DNA of 20,116 bases from Alphaproteobacteria bacterium (GTDB lineage: Bacteria; Pseudomonadota; Alphaproteobacteria; UBA828), in contig JAJDVB010000161.1 in NCBI GenBank assembly GCA_022826345.1, positions 1 to 20,116 on the forward strand, in the 5' to 3' direction. Every line of letters starts with the position of its first letter. Positions within the stretch are counted from its first letter, which is position 1. The translations under genes were made by a program, and so were the position numbers. The notes below the pieces were generated by a model that searched no databases, had not been told where the DNA came from, and saw nothing but the letters and a program-made list of their open reading frames with translations. Positions 1 through 7,359 of this stretch are shown here, one piece after another.

Positions 1-350
1 GCCATCTGCAGGCGCTGGAGCGTGGTGCCGTGGGGGAGCGCTACATCCTGGGCGGCGAGGACATGACGCTCCGTGAAATCCTGGAGTGCCTCGCGCGGCT
101 CACCGGGCGCCCGGCGCCGCGCATCCGGCTCTCCCACCGGCAGCTCGCGCCGGTGGCCGCCGCCGGCGAAGCCAGGGCGCGCGTCGCCGGCGGGGAACCG
201 CGGCGCACCCGCGACAGCCTGCGCATGGCGCGCAAGATGATGTTCTTCTCGTCCGCCAAGGCCGCGCGCGAACTGGACTACACCGCGCGCCCCGCCGAAC
301 AGGCATTGGCCGACGCGCTCCGCTGGTTCCAGGCCAACGGCTACGTCTAG
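1..350 (+). CDS. hpnA: HpnA-like NAD-dependent epimerase/reductase, C-terminal part (5' end outside window)
   Basis: Only the last ~115 residues are present. The reading frame is open from the left edge (first full codon at base 3) and stops at TAG 348-350. The segment GERYILGGEDMTLREIL, followed by a Leu/Arg-rich helix and a C-terminal ALRWFQANGYV, is the usual end of hopanoid-associated sugar epimerases (HpnA, extended short-chain dehydrogenase family related to dihydroflavonol reductases). The NAD-binding Rossmann motif and the catalytic YxxxK lie upstream and cannot be checked. In known genomes hpnA sits with squalene/hopene genes, so a hopanoid cluster may lie to the left. A generic dihydroflavonol-reductase-like protein is the main alternative. 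A hairpin cluster follows the stop codon. Confidence 0.75.
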   Translation, partial: HLQALERGAVGERYILGGEDMTLREILECLARLTGRPAPRIRLSHRQLAPVAAAGEARARVAGGEPRRTRDSLRMARKMMFFSSAKAARELDYTARPAEQALADALRWFQANGYV

Positions 351-369
351 CGTTTTATCGCTCACGGCA

Positions 370-414
370 GCCGGCCTACGGCCGGCGCCTCCGCGAGGGC
401 GCCGCTAGCGCGGC
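370..414. repeat. Cluster of GC-rich inverted repeats downstream of hpnA
   Basis: Three short dyads lie end to end. GCCGGCC/GGCCGGC (370-376 with 380-386) has a 3-nt loop. GGCGCC/GGCGCC lies at 384-389 with 398-403. GCCGC/GCGGC lies at 401-405 with 410-414. They overlap, so only some can form at once. No coding frame fits here. They may be part of a REP-like intergenic element or may slow RNA decay from the 3' end of hpnA; function is inferred. Confidence 0.5.
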
Positions 415-435
415 GGGCCGCAGTCGCGGCCTATC

Positions 436-460
436 GCGCGTCCGTCAATGACGGACGCGC
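436..460. terminator. Perfect 11-bp hairpin, possible hpnA terminator
   Basis: GCGCGTCCGTC (436-446) pairs perfectly with GACGGACGCGC (450-460) around a 3-nt loop, AAT. The stem is GC-rich. The following bases are TCTAAACC, so there is no real T-tract and intrinsic termination would be inefficient. It lies 86 bases after the hpnA stop and about 130 bases before the next start, a natural place for an operon boundary. Confidence 0.5.
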
Positions 461-590
461 TCTAAACCTCCCGGCGCCTCGCTGCTGCGATCGATCCTTG
501 CCGCACCCCTTGGGATGACGCTAGAACCGCTGTCGCTGCCTTCCGGGCCGCCATGTCGCGGCAATCATCAAACCTGACGGGATTAGGGGA

Positions 591-1559
591 ATGGAATACG
601 GCTTCAACGTACCCAACGGCGGGCCGCTGGCCGTGCCGGAGCACATCGCGACCCTCGCCCAGCATGGCGAAAAGCTGGGCTACGGAATCCTCGCGATTCC
701 GGACCACATCGTGGTGCCCAAGGGCATCGACTCGCCCTACCCCTACTCGCCGGACGGCAAGCTCACCTTTCCCACTCTGCTCGCCGGAGAATGTCTGGAG
801 CCGCTCGCGCTCATGGCCTATCTCGCGGGCGTCACGACGAAGATGCGGCTGCTCACCTCGGTGATGGTGGTCCCCTACCGGCAACCGGTTCTGACGGCGA
901 AGCTGCTCTCCACCATCGACCTGCTCTCCGGCGGGCGTGCGGTGGTGGGCGTCGGCGCCGGCTGGATGGCCGAGGAGTTCCCGCCTGTGGATGCGCCGCC
1001 CTTCGAGGCCCGCGGCCGGGCGACCGACGAATACTTGCGCATCTACAAGGAGCTCTGGACCGCCGATAAGCCCAAGTACGAGGGCGAGTTCACCTCGTTC
1101 GACAACATCCTGTTCCACCCCAAACCGGTACAGAAGCCGCACCCGCCCATCTGGGTCGGCGGCGAGAGCAAGCCGGCCAAGCGGCGGACCGTGCGCTACG
1201 GCGACGCCTGGTTCCCGATCGGCTGCAACCCGCGCTTCCCGATGGACACTATCGGCCGCTTCGCCGCCGGCCTAGACGATCTGCGCGCCATGGCGGAGGC
1301 GGAGGGCCGCGACCCGGCCAGCATCGACATCGCCTTCTGGGCCGTGTGGTACGGCGCCAGCGCGGAGCCGATCATCACCGACACGGGCGAGCGGATGCTG
1401 CTCACGGGTTCCGCCGACGACATCGCGGGCGACATCCGGGCGATGCGCGACCTCGGGGTGCGCCATCTCGCGATCCAGGTCCTGCGCGAAACCCTCGAGG
1501 AAACCCTCGACGTCATCACCGGGTTCGCCGAGGAGGTACGCCCCAAGGCCGACGGCTGA
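591..1559 (+). CDS. LLM class flavin/F420-dependent oxidoreductase
   Basis: 322 residues, in the luciferase-like monooxygenase fold (a TIM barrel). The N-terminus (MEYGFNVPNGG) and the segments AIPDHIVVP, GRAVVGVGAGWMAEEF near residue 115 and PPIWVGGES near residue 187 are hallmarks of the actinobacterial/proteobacterial subgroup often annotated as probable F420-dependent oxidoreductase. Such enzymes use reduced F420 or FMN to reduce or oxygenate small organic substrates in the cytosol. The ATG is preceded closely by AGGGGA. The gene ends 9 bases before the convergent hyuB stop, so it is probably a single-gene unit. The substrate is not predictable, and cofactor choice (F420 or FMN) cannot be settled from this protein alone. 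Confidence 0.88.
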   Translation: MEYGFNVPNGGPLAVPEHIATLAQHGEKLGYGILAIPDHIVVPKGIDSPYPYSPDGKLTFPTLLAGECLEPLALMAYLAGVTTKMRLLTSVMVVPYRQPVLTAKLLSTIDLLSGGRAVVGVGAGWMAEEFPPVDAPPFEARGRATDEYLRIYKELWTADKPKYEGEFTSFDNILFHPKPVQKPHPPIWVGGESKPAKRRTVRYGDAWFPIGCNPRFPMDTIGRFAAGLDDLRAMAEAEGRDPASIDIAFWAVWYGASAEPIITDTGERMLLTGSADDIAGDIRAMRDLGVRHLAIQVLRETLEETLDVITGFAEEVRPKADG

Positions 1560-1568
1560 GCGTGGAGG

Positions 1569-3353
1569 TCACTCCGCCGCAGTCTGCACCCGAGCGCTGG
1601 ACTCTGTTGCGGTCGCAGCCCTGAGCCGGCGCGTTTCGGCCTCGTCGACGTTGCCGGCGGGATCGAGAGCCACGCGGTAGATATCGCGAGCGGCTTCGGG
1701 AGAGACCCACTTCTCCCGCACGTCGTGGGCGACGCGCTCGGGCTCCCGGGCGCAAGGTGCCGCGTAACCGCCGCCCCCGGCCGAGATCGAGACTATCGTC
1801 TCGCCCGGCGCCACGGCCGCCTGGGCGCAAGCTTCGAGGGCCACAAGCTCGCCGTTGTGGTTACGGCGGTACTGGCGGGCGACAGCGCCGGGGCCGCCGC
1901 CGCGCGCGCCGTTCGCCGGGTTGACCGCGCCGTTGCTGACGTAGCCCACCTCGAGCCGGCAGCGCTCGACCGGACCAAACTCGACGAAGGCCCCTGCCCC
2001 GCCCCGCTGGCGCCCGGCACCGCTGCTGTCGGTGATGAAGTGGCGGCCCTTCACGGTGATGGGAAACACCATCTCGTCGACCTCGATGGAATCCTGGTAG
2101 CAGAGCCCGGCATTGCCCACATGGGCGATGGCAATCCAGGCGTCGGTCTCGGGCGCCGCCGCGCCGGCGCCGAAGCCGAGGAAGACCTGGTTGACGAAGG
2201 GCGCGCCGCTGCGCGGGTCCGTGCCCGAGATCACGCCACAGCTCGGCGGAATCACGCCGCCGACCTCGGCCATGCCGTGCCCGTCGCCGAGCTCGGCGAT
2301 GGCGCGCTGCACGCCGTTGGCGATGTGGTCAGCGACGTTGGTGGTGGCGACCGAGCATGAGCTCGGATGCTCCGGGATGCCCACGACGCAGCCCCTTCTC
2401 AGCTTCACGTCGATGCGGCGGAAGGCGCCGGCGTTGGGCGGCACGGTATGGGGCAGCGCGTTGAAGATGCCCACCATTGCCGAGGTGCGCGCGCAGGCCT
2501 CGCTCATGTTGAGCCCGAAGGGGAGGGAATCGGCGTTGTCACGCAGATCGACCTCGATCCGCGCCTCGGCCGGGTCGACCCGTATGGAGACATTGACCCT
2601 CACGCCCTCCGGCGCGCCCGGAATGGGATCGTGGGTGCTGGCGACGGTGAGGCTGCCGGCGGGCAGCCCTTTGAGCGCCTCCACCATGCGTCGCTCGCTG
2701 TAGTCGAACCACTCGGCGGCAAAGCGATCCAGCGTCTCCCAGCCGACCTCGTCGGCGAGCGCCAGCACCTCCCGCTCGCCCACCCGCGCCGCGCCGAGCA
2801 TAGCGAGGAAATCGCCCCACCACTGCTCCGGTACGCGAATGCGCATGCGGCACATGCGGACGATGTCCTCGTTGGTCTCGTAACCGCGCTGCACCTGCAC
2901 CGCCGGGAAGATCAGAGCGCCTTCCTCGTACACGTCGCGTGCGCTGCCGTGATAGGTGGTGGCGATGGAGTTGCCGCAATCGGCCTGATGCGCCTTGGCG
3001 AGTACGGTAAATCGGTGCCGCCCGTCGTCGTCGATCACAGGCACCAGGATCGTATGGTCTGCCGGGTGCGAACAGCCGTGGTACGGCGAGTTGTGCAGGA
3101 AGGCGTCGCCGCGCCGTAGCGCCGGGTGAAACGCCGCCATCGAGGCCGCCATCAGGTCAGGGCCGCTCAGCACGTGGATCGGCAGGCTCTCGGCGGTCGC
3201 CAGCAGGTCGCAGTCGGCTGTGACGATGCAGCAGGAGAAGTCGCGCGCCGTGTTGAGAACGCCGGAGCGGCCCGTGCGGAAGAGCGTGTTGGCCATCTTC
3301 CGACAGATGGCCTCGAAGCGCTTGTTCAGGATCGCGAGGCGCACGCCGTCCAT
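1569..3353 (-). CDS. hyuB: Hydantoinase B / 5-oxoprolinase family protein (HyuB-like)
   Basis: 594 residues, close to the usual 520-600 of HyuB. The N-terminus (LNKRFEAICRKMANTLFRTG) and the downstream segments NTARDFSCCIV, FLHNSPYHGCSHPADHTILVPV and, near the C-terminus, GAGRQRGGAGAFVEFG, VNPANGARGGGPG are typical of the hydantoinase_B family. These proteins form the B subunit of ATP-dependent N-methylhydantoin or oxoproline hydrolases and of acetone/acetophenone carboxylases, with HyuA as the ATP-binding partner. No hyuA lies on either side, so the partner must be elsewhere or the protein acts alone. The ATG at 3353 is preceded by AAGGA. It is divergent from the ABC importer across a 241-bp gap, suggesting shared control. 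The exact substrate is unknown. Confidence 0.88.
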   Translation of the reverse strand: MDGVRLAILNKRFEAICRKMANTLFRTGRSGVLNTARDFSCCIVTADCDLLATAESLPIHVLSGPDLMAASMAAFHPALRRGDAFLHNSPYHGCSHPADHTILVPVIDDDGRHRFTVLAKAHQADCGNSIATTYHGSARDVYEEGALIFPAVQVQRGYETNEDIVRMCRMRIRVPEQWWGDFLAMLGAARVGEREVLALADEVGWETLDRFAAEWFDYSERRMVEALKGLPAGSLTVASTHDPIPGAPEGVRVNVSIRVDPAEARIEVDLRDNADSLPFGLNMSEACARTSAMVGIFNALPHTVPPNAGAFRRIDVKLRRGCVVGIPEHPSSCSVATTNVADHIANGVQRAIAELGDGHGMAEVGGVIPPSCGVISGTDPRSGAPFVNQVFLGFGAGAAAPETDAWIAIAHVGNAGLCYQDSIEVDEMVFPITVKGRHFITDSSGAGRQRGGAGAFVEFGPVERCRLEVGYVSNGAVNPANGARGGGPGAVARQYRRNHNGELVALEACAQAAVAPGETIVSISAGGGGYAAPCAREPERVAHDVREKWVSPEAARDIYRVALDPAGNVDEAETRRLRAATATESSARVQTAAE

Positions 3354-3594
3354 GGGCTTCGTCCTTACTCATCCGCTCCCGTCCGCCCGCTACCTTATGA
3401 TCCGTGTCGGCCGGGGTCCAACCATCGTCAGGTGCACGTACGGGCCGACTCAAGAGTCCCTTTGGGTCGCGGCGCTCGCGGGGCGCTGGCGAATGGGGTA
3501 CGTTGGGAAATATGTGCGTTGGCTCCCGGTCAATCCCCGAGGCCCTTGGGTCTGCTCGGCCGATCGGGGCCATCTCAACCAGGGAGGGAATGTC

Positions 3595-4683
3595 ATGGTG
3601 AAGCTGGATCACAAATTGCGTCGGGCGCTGAGGGGTCCGTTGACGGCGGCCGTCGCGATCGGAATGGGAGTCGCACTGCTCGCGGAGCTTGGCGCCACTC
3701 CCGCGGCGGCGGACGACCCCGTCGCGAACGCCAAGAAGATTCTTGAGTTCGATGCGCGCAACATCACGCCGTCGAAGGCCTACCGGATCGCCTATCTGAG
3801 CGAGTGCGGCCAGAACCCCTATTGCTCGGCGCGGCGTGCCGGACTCGAAGCGGCGGCGGAGAAGTACGGCTTCACATACAAGCGCTTCGCCGCCAACTTC
3901 AATCCGGCGACGCAGATCAAGCAGGTGCAGAACGCCATTACCGAGGGCTTCGACGGCTACCTGTTCGCGCCGACCGCGGCCGCGCCCGCCTGCTCGATGT
4001 GGAAGCGCCATCTGCAGCCGCTCGCCGAGCCCACCGTCTCGCTCGATCTGCCCATGTGCGAGGACGCCGACTACTCCGAGGGGCTGGCGGCGACGGTCAC
4101 CATGCAGCGGCAGGCCTACTACAACGCGCACGTCGATCACGCGCTCGCATCCTGCACCGAGCCCTGCAAGGTCGCGGCGGTCGGCGGCTTCGTCGGCTCC
4201 GACCTGTTCGGCTTCTGGGAGAAGGCCATCCAGCAAGGTGCGGAGAAGTTCCCGAACGCCGACATCGTCGTGGACCAGCCGGCGAACTTCGACCCGCGCG
4301 TAGCTCTGGAGAAAATACAGAACGCCCTGCTCGCGCATCCCGATATCACGGTGATTCTCTCGTCCTGGGACGACATGTCGCGCGGCGTCGAGCAGGCGAT
4401 CGAGGCTGCCGGCAAGAAGCCCGGTACCGATATCCGCATCTACTCGATCGGTGCGACCAAGGACGGGATCGCGAAGGTGAAGGCCGGCACCTACAACGAG
4501 ACGACGGTGCTGCTTCCCTGGGAGGAGTCCTACTACGCCGCCGTTGCACTGATCGCCGCGCTCGAGGGCGAGCCTATCAACGGCTACATCAACGAGGCAG
4601 ACCTGCCGGCGGTCGCGGACGGCCCCGGAACCATCATCATCACCAAGGAAAACGCCGACACGATGACCGAACCCAAGTACTGA
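3595..4683 (+). CDS. Periplasmic sugar-type (CUT2 family) ABC transporter substrate-binding protein
   Basis: 362 residues from the ATG at 3595, chosen because AGGGAGG (3581-3587) stands 7 bases upstream and because a signal peptide begins there: basic KLDHKLRRALR, a hydrophobic stretch, and an Ala-rich cleavage site before DDP (around residue 40). The frame is open further upstream, but that sequence is not signal-like. The mature part has the periplasmic-binding type 4 fold (RbsB-like): RIAYLSECG strand, GLEAAAEKYG helix, NPATQIKQVQNAITEGFDGYLFAPTA. Six cysteines (ECG, YCS, ACS, MCE, SCT, PCK) are unusual for RbsB proteins and could form disulfides in the periplasm. It is first in an operon with the ATPase and permease. 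Ligand unknown; a nitrogenous compound is possible given the flanking hyuB and amidase. Confidence 0.9.
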   Translation: MVKLDHKLRRALRGPLTAAVAIGMGVALLAELGATPAAADDPVANAKKILEFDARNITPSKAYRIAYLSECGQNPYCSARRAGLEAAAEKYGFTYKRFAANFNPATQIKQVQNAITEGFDGYLFAPTAAAPACSMWKRHLQPLAEPTVSLDLPMCEDADYSEGLAATVTMQRQAYYNAHVDHALASCTEPCKVAAVGGFVGSDLFGFWEKAIQQGAEKFPNADIVVDQPANFDPRVALEKIQNALLAHPDITVILSSWDDMSRGVEQAIEAAGKKPGTDIRIYSIGATKDGIAKVKAGTYNETTVLLPWEESYYAAVALIAALEGEPINGYINEADLPAVADGPGTIIITKENADTMTEPKY

Positions 4684-4696
4684 GGGCGTCAGTTTT

Positions 4697-4723
4697 GGGG
4701 GCGGGACTGATCGCCCCGCCCCC
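4697..4723. repeat. Strong GC hairpin after the binding-protein gene
   Basis: GGGGGCGGG (4697-4705) pairs with CCCGCCCCC (4715-4723) across a 9-nt loop. It lies 14 bases after the stop of the substrate-binding protein and is not followed by a T-tract. In ABC operons such hairpins often protect the binding-protein message from 3' decay or cause partial termination, so more binding protein than membrane parts is made. That role is inferred. Confidence 0.6.
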
Positions 4724-4736
4724 GCGACCCTTCCGT

Positions 4737-4755
4737 GACCGGGACAAGCCCGGTC
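4737..4755. repeat. REP-like palindrome (GACCGGG-acaag-CCCGGTC)
   Basis: A perfect 7-bp stem with a 5-nt loop, flanked by GT/CGTGAC. Its style matches the short extragenic palindromes (CCGGGacaagCCCGG with flanking CGTGAC/GTCATG) scattered through many alphaproteobacterial genomes. Only one clear copy occurs in this window. With the hairpin just upstream it makes a two-hairpin intercistronic spacer between binding protein and ATPase. Confidence 0.55.
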
Positions 4756-4770
4756 GTGACGCGATGACGA

Positions 4771-6315
4771 GTGGAGGCACGGATCGACCCGCCCGTGACA
4801 TCATCGTCCGCCGGACTTGACGCCATCCGCGTCGAGCGGGTCTCGAAGGCGTTTCCGGGCGTCCAGGCGCTGAAGGACGTCGACTTCGTGCTCCACGAGG
4901 GCGAGGTCCATGGCCTCGTCGGCGAGAACGGCGCCGGCAAGTCGACGCTCATCAAGGTCCTCACCGGCGCCTATACCGCAGATAGCGGCAGCGTCGAGAT
5001 TTTCGGCGAACCGGTCGAGCAGCACGGCCCGCGCGCCCAGCAGCGCGCCGGCGTCGCCGCCATCTATCAGGAGCTCACGGTCGTCGCGGACATGTCCGCG
5101 GCCTCGAACGTCTTTCTCGGCCGCCCCATGCGACGCGGCCCCATGGTCAAACGCCGCGCCATGGAACGGCGGTTCCGGGAGCTTGGCGCACGCCTCGGGG
5201 TCGACATCCCCGCCGGTGCCCGCGCAGGCGACCTCTCGGTGGCGAACCAGCAGATGCTCGAGATCATGCGGGCGCTTCAGGCCGACCATCGCATCCTCAT
5301 CATGGACGAGCCCACTGCGTCCCTCGGGCCCAACGAGCGCGAGCGCCTTTACGAGACGGTGGGGCGGCTCCGGGATGAGCGCGCGTCGGTAATCTACATC
5401 TCCCATGATCTCGACGAGGTGCTCAGGCTGTGCGACCGCGTTTCAGTCCTGCGCGACGGAGAGATGGTCGCCACCGCCGCCGTCAGCGCCTGGGACAAGG
5501 AGAAGCTGGTCAACACCATGTTGGGGACGGAGCTGCGCGCGCCGCCTTCCCGCCGTCACGCCGCCGAAGTTGAGGAGCTATTGCGCGTAGACGGCGTTAC
5601 GGTGCCCGGCAAGCTGCAGGACATCTCGTTCGTCCTCCATGCCGGCGAAATCTTCGGCATCGCGGGGCTGGTGGGCTCCGGCAGGACCGAGCTCCTGCGC
5701 GCGATGGCGGGCACGCAGCCCGGCGCCAGCGGTACGCTCACCATCGACGGCCGCGCGCAGACCCTGCCGCGCACCGTCGGGCGGGCGCTGGCGCTCGGGA
5801 TCGCACTGGCACCCGAAGACCGCAAGGGTCAGGGGCTGGTGCTGAGCCAGAACGGCTTCGTCAACGTCACGATGACGGACATGCGCGGCCTCGCGCCTGG
5901 CGCGATCGTGCGCAGCGGGCGCCGCAAGGCGGCGGCGGAGACCATCGCCGCCTCGCTTGCCTTCGATCCGCGCCGGCTGGGTGCGCCGACGGGGACGCTC
6001 TCCGGCGGCAACCAGCAGAAGCTCGTCGTCGGCAAGTGGCTTCATCGCCGGCCGCGGGTCCTTCTGATGGACGAGCCGACGCGAGGCATCGATGTTGGGG
6101 CGAAGGGAGAGATGTTCGCCGTCATGCGCCGCCTCGCCGACGAAGGCATGGCAATCGTCATGGTGTCGTCGGAGCTTGAGGAGGTGGTCGAGCTCGCCGA
6201 CCGGGTGCTGGTGCTGGCCAAGGGACAGCAGGCAGCGATCCTCGAACGCGGGGAGCTCTCTTTGGAGCGCGTCCTCGCCATGACCTTCGGCGTTGAGGGG
6301 GAGGCTGCGGCATGA
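4771..6315 (+). CDS. Sugar-type ABC transporter ATP-binding protein, two fused ATPase domains (RbsA/MglA-like)
   Basis: 514 residues from GTG 4771; GTG 4795 (506 residues) is an equally possible start because neither has a convincing ribosome binding site. Domain 1 has an intact Walker A (GENGAGKST, residues 51-59), a degenerate signature (LSVANQQ, ~155) and Walker B (ILIMDEPTASLG, ~175). Domain 2 has the altered P-loop usual in this family (GLVGSGRTEL, ~299), a good signature (LSGGNQQK, ~410) and Walker B (LLMDEPTRGIDVGAK, ~431). This asymmetric pair is diagnostic of CUT2 importers. The protein energises uptake of whatever the upstream binding protein captures, at the inner face of the membrane. 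Its stop overlaps the permease start by 4 bases (ATGA), implying translational coupling. Confidence 0.93.
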   Translation: MEARIDPPVTSSSAGLDAIRVERVSKAFPGVQALKDVDFVLHEGEVHGLVGENGAGKSTLIKVLTGAYTADSGSVEIFGEPVEQHGPRAQQRAGVAAIYQELTVVADMSAASNVFLGRPMRRGPMVKRRAMERRFRELGARLGVDIPAGARAGDLSVANQQMLEIMRALQADHRILIMDEPTASLGPNERERLYETVGRLRDERASVIYISHDLDEVLRLCDRVSVLRDGEMVATAAVSAWDKEKLVNTMLGTELRAPPSRRHAAEVEELLRVDGVTVPGKLQDISFVLHAGEIFGIAGLVGSGRTELLRAMAGTQPGASGTLTIDGRAQTLPRTVGRALALGIALAPEDRKGQGLVLSQNGFVNVTMTDMRGLAPGAIVRSGRRKAAAETIAASLAFDPRRLGAPTGTLSGGNQQKLVVGKWLHRRPRVLLMDEPTRGIDVGAKGEMFAVMRRLADEGMAIVMVSSELEEVVELADRVLVLAKGQQAAILERGELSLERVLAMTFGVEGEAAA

Positions 6316-7343
6316 CCGAGGGCCCGCCCTCGTCGCCGCCTCCGCCGCAGGACCCCGCCTCCCTCAGCCGCGCCGAACGGGGCGCGAGCCTCTTGCGGCG
6401 CTATGGCGGCGTCGCCTTCCGCACCTACGGAATCATCGTCGCCTTCGTGATCCTCGTCATCGTCGTCTCCATCGGCAATCCCGCGTTCCTCTCCCAGGGC
6501 AACATCTTCAACATGTTGTCCCAGTGGGCGCCGGCCGGGATCATGGCGGTGGGCATGACCTACGTCATCCTGACCGGCGGCTTCGATCTCTCAATCGCGT
6601 CGGGCTACTCACTCTGCGCGGTGGTCGCCGCCGGGGTCGGCATCTTGGTGGACCCGGCCTACGCGTTCCTCACGGCCATTGCGGCGGGGTTCTTCGTCGG
6701 CTTGCTCAATGCGGTGCTGGTGGTCGGCGTCAACATCAACCCGTTCATCACCACGGTGGGCACCGGGTTCATCCTGGGCGGCGTCACCTACGTGGTCACC
6801 AAGAACGCCGCGTTCGTGGTGCCCGACATGGCCTTCGGCGATCTCGGCGCCGGCCGTTGGCATGGCTTCCCCTTCTCGGGGATGTTGCTGATCGCCTTCC
6901 TCCTGGTCGGCGGGCTGGTGCTCGCCAAGACCGTCTACGGCGAGGCGATCTACGCGGTCGGTGGCAATCGGGAGGCGAGCCGGCTCTCCGGCATTCGCGT
7001 CCGCACCGTGATCGGCAGCACCTACGTGCTGTCCGGCGTCTGCATGGGCGTCGCCGGCACACTCACGGCATCTCAGCTCAACTCGGCCCAGGCCAACCTG
7101 GACCCGGTCATCATTTTCGACGTGCTGACCATCGTCGTGGTCGGCGGTACCTCGCTTGCCGGCGGCTTCGGCTCGATGTGGCGGACGGTGGTCGGCCTCG
7201 GCATCATCGCCACCATCTCAAACGGCTTCGTCCTGCTCGACATCGACGTCTTCTATCAGGACATCATCAAGGGCTCGATCATCGTCGGCGCCCTCGCGCT
7301 CGACGTGCTCGCCCGCCGGGTGGCGACGCGCTCCGGCGCGTGA
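6312..7343 (+). CDS. CUT2-family ABC transporter permease (RbsC-like)
   Basis: 343 residues. A Pro/Ser-rich cytosolic N-terminus of about 40 residues precedes the first membrane segment (IIVAFVILVIVVSIGN), and several further hydrophobic segments follow. Family hallmarks are GMTYVILTGGFDLSIASG (around residue 78), GLLNAVLVVGVNINPFITTVGT and the ATPase-coupling loop GEAIYAVGGNREASRLSGIRV, plus a late GGTSLAGGFGS. RbsC-type permeases form a homodimer, so one permease gene is enough for a complete importer with the two upstream genes. The ATG overlaps the ATPase stop. The gene ends 16 bases before the convergent amidase stop, so the operon is three genes long. Specificity cannot be read from the permease. 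Confidence 0.93.
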   Translation: MTEGPPSSPPPPQDPASLSRAERGASLLRRYGGVAFRTYGIIVAFVILVIVVSIGNPAFLSQGNIFNMLSQWAPAGIMAVGMTYVILTGGFDLSIASGYSLCAVVAAGVGILVDPAYAFLTAIAAGFFVGLLNAVLVVGVNINPFITTVGTGFILGGVTYVVTKNAAFVVPDMAFGDLGAGRWHGFPFSGMLLIAFLLVGGLVLAKTVYGEAIYAVGGNREASRLSGIRVRTVIGSTYVLSGVCMGVAGTLTASQLNSAQANLDPVIIFDVLTIVVVGGTSLAGGFGSMWRTVVGLGIIATISNGFVLLDIDVFYQDIIKGSIIVGALALDVLARRVATRSGA

Positions 7344-7359
7344 GGCAGGGCCTAATCGC

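Noticed and set aside
3157..4338. A 393-codon minus-strand frame and a 464-codon plus-strand frame at 13300-14694
   Set aside because: Both are antisense shadows, of the substrate-binding protein plus hyuB start and of the FAD subunit respectively. Composition is that of frame-shifted GC-rich DNA.
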